A stretch of 64,000 nt of DNA, from NCBI GenBank assembly GCA_016617855.1, contig JAECUM010004965.1:1-64000 (forward strand), given 5' to 3'. Below, one piece after another: positions 1 to 64,000 of this stretch. Below the pieces are notes generated by a model that worked only from the letters and a program-made list of their open reading frames with translations, was not told the DNA's origin and searched no databases. The stretch is from Megalonaias nervosa (lineage: Eukaryota > Mollusca > Bivalvia > Unionida > Unionidae). Each line of letters starts with the position of its first letter. Within the stretch, counting starts at the first letter, position 1. The position numbers and the translations under genes were made by a program.

Positions 1-2039
1 GCAGTAGGTTGTTCATACATTCAAATGAATTTGAGTATGTATGTGTGTGATTTTGTACTGGCTCCATATGATCAGCAAAGAGGTTTTCTATTCCAGCAAA
101 AATGTAGTTTCATGGTGTAGAAATTTTGTAGAAATTTTTGTTCAAGCTGAATAAAGTAGGTCATTTTGATTGCTGAGAGATTGTCATTGTTTGGCACTAC
201 AGCTTATCACCACCAATGGAGGATTAGTCCTATCACCCTCCACTTTAATTTTGATTGTGAAGAATGACTGGGCAAAGAGAACACTCTTGGCTGGTTCAAG
301 TTCAGTAACTTTTAAAGAGAAGCTATAATTTTTCTGAAACATTTCACCATTCAACCGCCATTTGGCCTTTAGAGTCACTTTGTTATTGTTGAGGATTTTT
401 ATGACCAGACATTGAATTCAGTGGCTGTTAGCTGATATCAGTTTTAAAATAAGTCAACATTGACTCATTGGTTATCATGTGCTACATGCAACAAAAACAA
501 TAGGAGTTCAAATTCACATTACTCCAGTTGCTTCATCACAAAATAACCTGCTTGTCAGGGCCTTCAGCACTTTCAGTATAAGAAGTCCTGGACTCTTCTC
601 TCATGGAACTCAGGATCCCTGCCCAGTTTCTGAGACTCCAGGCATAACCAACAAGTTCCACATTTTCAGAAAGATAGAAAGGAAAATGAAAAGATGATCA
701 TTTTTTTTTTTTTATTACATATCACATCTAAATTCTCATCGTCATAAGATCACATTAGAGAGAACTTTTTTTTAGCAATTCACCAAAAACCTTGCATCAT
801 GCTACACTCTACCATACATACACTTTTTTTTTGAGTTAGTTCCTGTACTTCCCAGTTCTTTGGCATAACAAATGTGTATATGATATTCTGGTTAATGAAG
901 TCTTCAGTTACACGATGATCCTCACACCACTTGCAGATTACTTTTAATGTCTTATCCAGTTCCGAGTTTTTAGACAATGCTTGTCCCACTCTGGTTTCTA
1001 AGTGTTTGTTGTATTCATAGTTCTGCTGCTATTTTATCAGTATCCAGTGGCAGCGTTAAAACAGCATTAAGTATACATTCTTTAAGTGAGAGATCTTTTT
1101 GTTGTCTTCATATGTGCTTTCACTTTCGTCTATTTTATACTTTTGTCTGTTTTTTACTTTTGTCTATTTTTGAGGCTTTTATAAGCAATAATGTCATTTT
1201 CATTGCCAGTCTTTTGCATAAAACAAGAAACAGATTTTGCCAAGTCATTTTTATGAGTGAAAGTAATATTCTACAGTCATTTAAAATGTGTCAACTGATT
1301 CTGTAGCCCCCTAGTCTAAATCACATGTACTGAAGTACTGTAGTAATTAATATTATTGTTATTAGTATTATTATTGTCATGGCATAATGATTGGATGGTA
1401 TTGGCCAACTAAGACTGAAAAAACTTTGATTACTTTCATAATTTATATTAGCATCCTCATTTAAACACTGTTAAAGTAACAATGGGCGTCATTATTGGTG
1501 GAATGCTTACATATATATTCGACTGAATATAAGTTTCTTTGAAGTCATCACATCAGAGAAGGATTATCATTAATTACCTGGCTTCATGCTTCACATGGCT
1601 TCATGCCTGATATCTAAGTCTGACCATGAGCCTTTCCACAGATTAGCTACTACTGACCAAAAATATAAAATGAGACACCACAGGGACACCTTACACAGAA
1701 AAAATTTGTGTACTCTGAGAAATAAACAGGTATATGCGATGTGGAAGTTCGTGTCCCTGATATGCTCGCTTGTGTTGTCATGCTTGCTTGTGTTTTCATG
1801 AAACACCAAACCAGACAAAGTTTTTGTTATAAAATAAACCATTTATGCATTTAATAATGTTAGAACAATTCATTAAAACACTTACCAATCATATGCAGTC
1901 TTTCTTCATATGCTTAACACAAGATGGAGCATATTATGTTACGATATTCTGTCAGTCCATATGTCTTTTGCCAATAACTTTAATTGTACACCATCGGCAG
2001 TTATTGAGTTTTGTCGATAACTTTGCAAATACAGTTCGG

Positions 2040-2680
2040 AAGAACTCTATTAATTTTGGGCTTAAAAACTAAAAGGTCAAGATGACTGTGACTGAAAGAA
2101 GAAAAATAGTTTCCACACACTAACTCTAGTTCTCCACCATCTACATTCACCAAACGTTTTGGATTGTTTTCATTTGGTTTAAGGAAGAATCCTGTTGAAT
2201 GTGTGCTCAAAAGGTTAAAGGTCAAGGTCAGTATGAAATGGGGAAAAATGGTTTTCACTCAGTAACTTGAGTTCTCCATCATATGTGGTTACCAAATATT
2301 TTGAATTTATGCTCTTGATTTAATGAAGACCCCAGTTGAATTTGTAATGAAAAGGTCAAAGATCAAGGTCATTGTGACTAAAGCAGTAACAGTAGCTTCC
2401 ACACAATGACATTAATTTTACCTCCTACATCAACTGAATTTTGTGGATGGCATGCACTTGGGTAAGGAACAAGTTAATTGATTTTGGGGTCAAAATGTCA
2501 AAGTCACTGACTGAATGAGGAAACATGGTTTTGCGCAATAGCATTAGTTCTACATCACAGACTTGGACCAAATTTTGTGGATGGCTCGTATCTATGATAA
2601 AGAAGAAACCTGTCAATTTTGGGGTCAAATGTAAAAGGTTAAGGTCACTGACAAAAAAAAAAATGTTTTCTGCACAAAAG
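2040..2680. repeat. Degenerate ~140-bp tandem array with AGGTCA-like motifs
   Basis: Four to five diverged units, each with a C(A)AAAGGTCAAGGTCA-type block followed by 'GAAA..GTTTCCACACA..A...TTAGTTCT.C.TCA' and 'CCAAATTTTGTGGAT'. The AAGGTCA blocks fall near 2071, 2212, 2351, 2490 and 2633. Dispersed repeats of this style are common in mollusc and other invertebrate genomes. At 2212-2230 three half-sites are arranged AGGTTA-A-AGGTCA-AGGTCA. Confidence 0.7.
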
Positions 2681-2949
2681 TAGCAGTTATTTAGAGGAGT
2701 AATGTATTAAACGTAGGTGGGCATATTATGTGCCATTTACAGTAACCTTTCTACAGCTCTTTTGCAGTGAGAAATGAGGGAAAATGAATTTGAAATATCA
2801 GGATTAGAGGTCACAAACTTGGCAAAGCCTCATTCAACAAATTATGACTTGAGGTGGGGGTGGGGGGTTCCTATCCCACTCGATGCGTATGACACATTCT
2901 GTTGACCTCAAATACGTGTAATAGGCAACTTAAGTTGTATTATGTACTC

Positions 2950-3135
2950 ACAGGTTGGCTCAAACTGCAAACTGAATTGACCCAGATACAGTGTCACATA
3001 ATATACTGGCACAACAGGGTCTAGACAATTTGTTACATATAATCAGTAGAACAAACAACATAGACCCTGATTTACCTGGGCATCATGTGACAGCAGATCA
3101 TAGGTTGCATTATTTGCAGTTGGACCGGACTTTTA
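2950..3135 (-). mobile_element. Repeat A (MITE-like), diverged copy
   Basis: Contains the family blocks 'GACCCAGATA', 'AATTTGTTA...TAATCAGTAGAACAAACAA', 'ATAGACCCTGATTTACC' and 'TTTGCAGTTGGACC'. Terminal repeats are eroded. Orientation '-' means the arms run in reverse of the orientation that starts with the CCTGATCTGC hairpin. Confidence 0.7.
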
Positions 3136-3431
3136 ATGAGTTTGTATCATGCAGTGAAACCTGTCATCACGGACACCTCCGTATAAATAGATCTGTTTCA
3201 TGTTTGGAACATTGGAACCTTTTCTGCATTTCACTTGCATATATGACAGTTATTAAAATTCACATTCACTAATGACAACATTCTGAGGTCCATTTAGTGA
3301 CCCTCATAAAAAGGTTGCATTGTGATTCATTTTGAGCATTTATGATGAACTAAACCATACAGGAGGTCCAATAATTTTGTTTTGATATTGCTGGGGAATC
3401 ACTTATATTAGAGACGGCAAATGGCTAGTTG

Positions 3432-3672
3432 TTACGGGTTTAACACCATTTTCAGCACATGATAGGCTATACATTGCAGCCAGTATATTTGGTGAGACAG
3501 AACCCGGGAAAATCCCGGGAAGAACCACCAACCCACTGGATGTTACTGGCACTTTTTCACATACCCATGTTGGCAGAGCTGAGACTTGAACCCACGTGGA
3601 CATAGGTGAGATGTGTCTGATCTGTAATGGTGATTGCATAGACCGCTTGGCCAGCAGTGGTCCCCAGTCTGA
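3432..3672 (-). mobile_element. SINE B, tRNA-derived, (AAC)n tail
   Basis: On the minus strand it starts with a tRNA-Ser/Leu-like head. Box A-like TGGCCAAGCGGTCT is followed by box B-like GGGTTCAAGTC. The body includes 'GGTGGTTCTTCCCGGGATTTTCCCGGG', split here as GGTGGTTCTTCCCGGG plus ATTTTCCCGGG. It ends 'ATAGCCTATCATGTGCTGAA' then 'TTAAACCC.TAACAAC'. This is the most complete of five copies. Confidence 0.8.
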
Positions 3673-5132
3673 GAAAAAAACCTAGTAGCTAGGGATTTTC
3701 ATACTTGGACTGTGACCCATGTCCATCTTTTTGGAAAAGATTGAAAATAATTGGGAACAAAATTTCTTGGAAAATATTAGTAAAACTGGGAATTATGTAT
3801 TATTTTTGTAATATTTTTAATTTGGACAGGGGTCACCATCTGTTTTTCATTTTGACAGGAGCTTATATTTCATTGGGACAAGGGCCTATTTTCAACCCCT
3901 GAGAATGCCTCTAAAAAAAAACTTGTCGACTCCTTGAAGATGATTTAACATGAAACTCTTAGATTTGGAGGCATAATTTTAGCACTTGCAACTGGTCATT
4001 AATAATAATTATTCTGTGCAAATGTTACTACAAGTTTATTTTATTAATTGTGCAGAATAAATCACTGTATTAATGTTGTTTTACTGTGTTGCCTGAATTA
4101 AATGAAAGCCCAAATACAACATTCTTGAAGCTGCTGGGCTGCAGACACAAGATTTGATGGACCCCATGTACACAAAACAGTGTAGTTAAATTCATTGTTA
4201 TTTTTGTGGCATTCGTTTTTATGGATTTTTTGTGGATGCTGTTAAACCATGAACAAAAAGACCCAGCAAAAAATCATAAATTAACCCAATGTTTGGTAGA
4301 GGAATATCGATGGATTAAATGTTGATGAAAAATGTAATTTTTCAAAAACTTTGAAATATTAAAAATACTGAATTCATTGCATATGAAAATAATGAGTATG
4401 GCACTTTGACTTGTGTGTCAAAGGGACCAATAGTTGTCATGACATTAATTTGCATCATTCTGTAAAGCAGGTCATTCAGTGAAGCAAGTTATTTATGTTG
4501 ATTTCTGCTCATGTATTCTCAGTTTCTCACAACTAATCTCTATAAAGTAAAAATAATAAACCCATCATATTTGAGTATGTCAAATAATTAATGATGAATT
4601 TTGCTTGAATGGACCTCCCTGGCATTTTCTGTGTTGCATGTAGGCCTACACTATCATGATTGATGCAGTTGGAAATGTAGATGCACATATGCGCTGAACT
4701 AAGTGGGTGGGCCACTTATTTCATTTTGGTAGATAAGGGAAATGTCATTACAGCACGTCTCAGATACCATCACATATTCTATGGTTAACACTCCGCACTT
4801 CATTGCATTTGATTTTGCAGAAATGCTATCATCCACTTCACTTGTACTTAATTCATACATATGGAAGAGCAATTTGGGGGGCTTTCTTTGTAGATCTGGT
4901 TAATAGCGTTAATAGTTTTTCTGGAACACACACAAATTTGATTCAGTTCTGATGTACACATTTACATAAAGTGTCAGGTTGATTCAAATATAGGGAAAGA
5001 ATGCACTCGCTTATGAGGCCAAAATAAAAAATTTGTTACTGCTAATGGTTTAGAAAAAACTAAAGTAGGAAGGTCCATACAGTTTGTTTTAATACTTTTT
5101 TAAGCCAGGTTAATTCATGTCACGATTCGTAT

Positions 5133-5322
5133 TACCATATATACTCGCTTATAAGTTGAGACAAACTGTAAACAGCATAGATCCTGATCTGCCATGGTAT
5201 AATGCACCTTCATATCAGGGTCTGTGTTGTTTTGTTCTGCTGATAACTCCTTACAAACTGCATAGACCTTGATTTGCCAGCACAATCTGGGTCTTTGCCA
5301 TTGGACTTGCCTTATAATCCAT
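5133..5322 (+). mobile_element. Repeat A (MITE-like)
   Basis: It has a good left terminal repeat, TACCATATATACTCGCTTAT, then the first hairpin (GATCCTGATCTGCC ... ATCAGGGTCTGTGTTG), the linker 'TTCTGCTGATAACTCC' and a decayed second hairpin. The right terminus is eroded. Confidence 0.85.
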
Positions 5323-6127
5323 TCTATAAAACTACTGGTTGAGAGGTGAAAAATGGGGCATGGTCTGTACAAATTTTTCTTGAGTGTGTATGTTATAAAA
5401 AGTTATATGGTTGGGTCTGTTAAAATATGGTAGGTCGGCTTTACTAGGAACCACATATGGGGTTGGAGGGGTCTGAAGGGTTGATTTTCAGGTCTTTTCA
5501 AATATGGGCCAAATTAAATACCAGTTGTGAGGACATGTTTATATATATTTGTTTGGGGCAAACCTGCATGTGCAGTGTTTTCTCTATTGGCATTGCATTG
5601 TAAAAGGCACATAAAAAATATTAATCTATTTAATTTTTATTTTTTTTACTCCATGTTATAACTATTAGACAAGTCCATTAAGTCATCAAGTTACAAGGTT
5701 GTATCACTGTTGTGATGCAGTAAGCATCTTATTGATCAGGATTGCTTTGTGCTTCAACAGAGCTCTAAGCAGACAAATTGTACAAAAATATAAGGCATGC
5801 ATCACGTTTTAACTCTGATTACTTAAAGACGTAGAAGGTGATAATTACTGAAGGTATGATATAAATATAAGTACTATAAATTCAGATATTGTTGAAAATG
5901 GCTGAATTGAAATTAAGACAATGACCATACAGACCTTCCCCGAGATTTACTGAGACATGAAGACTGCACAAGTAAATTATCACACTGCTTTGTACCCCAG
6001 ATAAAATGATTAGCTTCAGAATTAAGAAAATTTTAAAAATGATTCTATTTTACTTACTTAAGATAGAGCAACTATATGGTTACTTTCTATTATTTCAGTT
6101 TTATTGTATCGGTACTGGATAAATTTG

Positions 6128-6305
6128 TGCATGTTAATAACAGCAAACTGCACATACCAAGATCAGGAATTGCATAATGTGCCAGCAGATCTGTGTCTTT
6201 GCAGTTTGTTAGAAGTAATCAGGAGAACAAACAGCACAGATGATCTGCAGGCACATTATTATGCTTTGGCAGATCAGGATCGATCTTTGCAGCAAGTATT
6301 TATTT
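6128..6305 (-). mobile_element. Repeat A (MITE-like), internal part
   Basis: Carries both internal hairpin regions and the reverse linker 'TTTGTTAGAAGTAATCAGGA', but no clear terminal inverted repeats. Confidence 0.75.
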
Positions 6306-7143
6306 CTGATGTATATTGACAGTAATTGTTATATGATCCATTTCCATGTACAACACAAGGGGTATTTTAGGACATGCAGTTGTGGGATTCACAATAATTT
6401 GAAAAAAATCGTGCCAAAAAAATCACATGAGTGCACAAATATTATGGACAAGTTTTGCAAACCCTGCCTTGTTTAGTTTGCCGAGTATTCTCTGTATTTA
6501 GACCCCCCCCTTTCTTGTTTCAGTTCTAAAATAGACCATGTACATTCAGCTGCATATCCATTCTAATTTGCAGAAACTTTTATTTGCAGTCATATAAAAA
6601 GTTGTTCCTTGATGTGTGAAGTCTAGTGTTTGTTTAGTCTCTTGCCCATGTGGATCCACTTGTTTACACAGGCACCTGCCTTGGGTTAGGTTGTCATAAG
6701 CTCTTTAAAATGAATCACACATAAAGGGCGGAAAAAATGGAACTTGCTAATTTCCCACCAAAGTCATGTTTATAGAGACATCTTCATTTATTGTAAATAT
6801 TGGCACAAGAACAAGTTGTTTTCTCGCTTGGAGTTAAGCAAAAGCATGCAGGTTAGACATGTTTGAAGTTGTTCCATTTTAAAGAAAAGTTATGTTTGTT
6901 ATAATAATCAGGTAGGTGATATTTTTAAAAAGTGTTTGAAACAATCTGAATGCAATACATTTTCTCTGTCACTTAAAAAAAGTCCACAATGGACTATTAG
7001 GAAATAATTTTATCATCAGTTTGATGTCTGTATTTATTACTCGGTAATTACAGATCTTGATGTTCATAATTTTAAAAACTTGTAATCTTTTAACAGAAGT
7101 TGAAATACTGTTGGTTATCTTGAAGAAATAGTTATCTGTATTC

Positions 7144-7145
<2 letters not shown>

Positions 7146-7183
<38 letters not shown>
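7146..7183. repeat. (GT)n microsatellite
   Basis: About 19 uninterrupted GT units. Confidence 0.97.
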
Positions 7184-7186
<3 letters not shown>

Positions 7187-7854
7187 GTGTTTTGTGAGTT
7201 TCAGTATGCATAATCATTTGTTGTTAGAGTCACAAAGCGGGCCATGACTTGTTGGAGATGTGGTAATGGGCTCAAGATCAGTACCATCAACACACTTCTG
7301 GCTTTCTTCACTTCATAGACTTCTGCATTATCATCAGATGCTAAATCAGTGATCCAAGAAATTCCTTGCTCTCATATGTTTTAATCAAGCAACAGTTCCC
7401 AGTATTTTGCTCCAATCAAGAGGGACTAGAATCAAATGAGATAAACACATTCTATTCCTGGTTGAAAACCAGCAACCGGAGGGGGGTTGGTTGGTTGGTT
7501 GTTTCTTTTTACCTCAACATATTTCATGTTGAAGCCAGCAGATAGTGGAGCATGAGGAGGGAATTAGCCAAGGAATTCTTGCAGACCACACACATGAATC
7601 AAAGATTCAGCTGGCCAACATTTTATATTGGAACAAGAATGGAAGTAGAAAAACACAATGTACTTGAATTAACACTGCTCAAAACATGCAAAAGGAACTC
7701 ATCTTCAAATACTGGACTTCCTGTACATATGGACATTGTAAATCCCAGTTTTGTTACACCTTTAGTAGAACTTTATCTTGCAGCAATAGAACCTTATCTT
7801 GTAACCATCCTGGAAATAAGACACCTTAAATAGAACCACATTTGGCATGGTCCA

Positions 7855-7858
7855 TTTA

Positions 7859-7924
<66 letters not shown>

Positions 7925-8044
7925 AAATCTGTCATTACATAATCCTAACAGACAGCAGACACAGATCTGCCTGTGCATTATGTTACAGCAGATATGGGTC
8001 TATGTTGTGTAGAGATGGATCCAACTAGTATGAAAGTATATGTG
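7855..8044 (+). mobile_element. Repeat A right half, left terminus replaced by (AT)n
   Basis: It begins TACCATATAT as the family's left terminus does, then runs straight into 31 AT units (7860-7921). It resumes at 'ATAATCCTAACAGACAG' and the second hairpin (CAGATCTGCC ... CAGATATGGGTCT), ending GGATCCAACTAGTATG. The first hairpin is missing. Confidence 0.7.
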
Positions 8045-8445
8045 GCACAACACCAAAATCCTTTTCAAAAATCAGAGCAACTCCTTTTCAGATTACTTTT
8101 TACCATTTCCATAATTGATCTTAATTTATTTGGGAGGTTTTATTGTAGCTGTGGGATTTTTAATTATATGGGAGGTTTCAGTGTAACTGGGGGATGTTCT
8201 CGTAGTACACTTAGTTCAAGTCGTCAAAATTTTATGCAACTGCACTTAAGAAATTTGTTGTTTTTTTGGTTGTAGAAATTTTCATCCAGACATGTTGTTT
8301 GTCTTGAACTTGTGAGTTGCTTTTTTGTAGAATTTAAGTTTTCGCTTATTTCACATTGAGCCCTGCACTTTGTGATGAGCCACAGAAGTTAGCTGACTCA
8401 AGGGTTAATACCAGAAGCATATTCTGTGAACAGACCATTTGTATG

Positions 8446-8448
<3 letters not shown>

Positions 8449-8508
<60 letters not shown>
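8449..8508. repeat. (AT)n microsatellite
   Basis: About 30 AT units with no recognisable flanking repeat. Confidence 0.97.
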
Positions 8509-8510
<2 letters not shown>

Positions 8511-8924
8511 GTGTAAAGTATTTATTTAACTTTTTCAGCTGAGAAGAATAAAATGACGAAATTATCAAATGAGATGTGCCTGAAAGAATAAAGAGTTTTC
8601 ATTAAAGAAATTTTTCTTGAAAAAGAAGTCTGCCTAATTATGGAAAATCTATAAAATTATTTAGGAAACAGTAATGCCTTAGTCAAAGTTAAAAGGTGAT
8701 AATACTTCTCCATGCAACCAGTTGTGTCATAACTTGCACTTTTGACTCAAACTATTATGGTTTTCCAAGTTACATGAAAATGAAAATGGGACCGGTGGAG
8801 CATATAATGTAAATAACTTGCAAGAAGCCATTGACACTGGAAGATGACCAAAGAAGCATACTTAAATTTTACCAGAAGTTTAATGTATGGATTAAAAAAA
8901 AAGAGGCTTTCAGTGTTCAGTGTT

Positions 8925-8998
8925 TTACTCACTGCAACACAGGACTGCGACTGATCTGATTGTAGGAATCAAACCTGCACCCATAACTACCTTGGCTT
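8925..8998 (-). mobile_element. tRNA-SINE head fragment
   Basis: The minus strand shows a box B-like GGTTTGATTCC preceded by a tRNA-like stretch. No full SINE body is seen. Confidence 0.4.
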
Positions 8999-9597
8999 TT
9001 ATTTATTTAAAAAATATGTTACCCATAATACATTGCATTTTTGTTGTATTATGATTTGTTCCAGTGTTTGTTACTGAAACATCACATTTTCAATATGAAT
9101 TTTGGCAACACTGGATTGTAGCACATCTGCTTGCCCAACAGGGGTTGTTCAGAAGTAAGTGGCAGGTTACAATTGTGCAATTCAGATGAAAGCAGACAGA
9201 ACAGAAGGTGAATAAAAAATATTTATCCTTAAAAGTATCAAATAAAGTTTTGCCGTATTTTCAGAATTGCCTTCTCTTGTATCTTGAAAACTGCAAAGAT
9301 ATTAAAAGACTTAGAAACACTCTAAAGACCAGAGAAATCACATTTGAAAGGCTCATTTTTAGAACCCATTTTCATTCAGAAGAATATTATATAGGCAAGA
9401 TTTCCCAGCAGATTAATCATTTTGAGTTTTTATTATCTGGTTGCAAATTGCAAAGTTCATCTTTGCAGAAGGAAAAAAATTGAAAAGATTGGATGGTCAA
9501 ATTGTTTCCTTAGAAGTTTGGAAGTTGTATATTCAGTGTGGAAATATTTTTGTATTCAGTCTTGTCAAGATTGTATGTAATAATTTTGTTGTTTCAG

Positions 9598-63606
<54,009 letters not shown>

Positions 63607-63854
63607 GTGAGTTTGCTTTTTCTTTGTTCATTTTATTTATATATATATGAGGGGGGGATATAGCTATATCTGTCTGTTCATAGACACATTAATTTCCTGA
63701 GCATAACTCACAAACTGTGTAAAGTATTTGAACAAAACTTATTACACATCATGCAAATTAGATAGAGGTGTCTTTTGATCCTCAGGATTTTCTGAATTCA
63801 GTATTTGTTTTGGGTTTTTTATTTCAGTTACTATAGAAAAAAGTGTAGGATAAC

Positions 63855-64000
63855 TACCATATATATATACACGCTTATAAGTCGAGTCAAACTGCAAACA
63901 AAACAAAGATTCTGGACTGCTGTAGCATAATGTGCCAGCAGATCAGGGTCCATGTTTTTTGTTCTGCTGATTACTCCTAACAAACTGCACATACCCAGAT
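63855..64000 (+). mobile_element. Repeat A, cut by window end
   Basis: The left end TACCATATATATATACACGC has two to three extra AT units. The first hairpin (GATTCTGGACTGC ... GCAGATCAGGGTC) and linker 'TTGTTCTGCTGATTACTCCT' are present. The second hairpin begins at the window edge. Confidence 0.9.

Larger units (their letters stand above)
1..9597. other. Upstream intron or flank of ptc, no gene seen
   Basis: No exon matching the Patched N-terminus or membrane segment 1 is visible, so this is probably intron sequence of ptc. It holds a degenerate AGGTCA-type array (2040-2680), four repeat A copies, a SINE B copy, GT and AT microsatellites and a tRNA-SINE fragment. Open frames here are short and match nothing I know. 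1-2040, 3670-5130 and 8510-8920 hold nothing I can name. Confidence 0.6.

Noticed and set aside
7552..7833. 93-codon open frame, + strand
   Set aside because: No recognisable motif, no splice sites in phase with ptc, flanked by microsatellites. Probably chance, though I cannot exclude a decayed repeat.

Overview
The window is AT-rich animal nuclear DNA holding one recognisable protein-coding gene: the Hedgehog receptor Patched, on the + strand. Nineteen internal exons lie between 9598 and 63606. Their splice phases all fit, giving 2,594 coding bases (865 codons counting a split first codon) with no internal stop. The 5' exons (N-terminus, first membrane segment) and the 3' exons (end of the second ectodomain, last membrane segments, tail) are outside the window. 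No second gene, tRNA gene or rRNA gene is supported on either strand.

Layout. 1-9597 is upstream intron or flank. Exons 1-3 (9598-13264) and 4-5 (22920-23527) encode the first extracellular domain. Exons 6-9 (32608-35265) finish it and enter the sterol-sensing domain. Exons 10-12 (46831-55656) complete that domain, including the GVDD motif of membrane segment 4. Exons 13-14 (56292-57748) encode the central cytoplasmic loop, with three tandem PPSY motifs. Exons 15-19 (58554-63606) encode membrane segment 7 and most of the second extracellular domain. Introns run from about 0.4 to 11.6 kb.

The rest is intron filled with repeats. (a) A MITE-like family with terminal inverted repeats and two internal hairpins ('repeat A') has about 20 substantial copies plus fragments. 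(b) tRNA-derived SINEs of several families occur, including one with an (AAC)n tail ('SINE B'). (c) A 607-bp TTAA-flanked piggyBac-like element sits beside a duplicated empty copy of its own target. (d) A 5'-truncated LINE has a 13-bp target-site duplication. (e) More than a dozen minisatellites have units of 21-70 bp, two with higher-order structure. (f) Long AT, CA/GT and ATT microsatellites are present.

Organism. Long AT-rich introns, an invertebrate-type Patched, tRNA-SINEs with GTT/AAC tails and degenerate AGGTCA-type arrays suggest a lophotrochozoan, most likely a mollusc. This is inference from style, not proof. The most instructive non-coding observations are the nested SINE-in-MITE insertion at 58.1-58.5 kb, the filled/empty TTAA site at 16.9-17.7 kb, the double-hairpin MITE family, and the GC-AG intron after exon 3.
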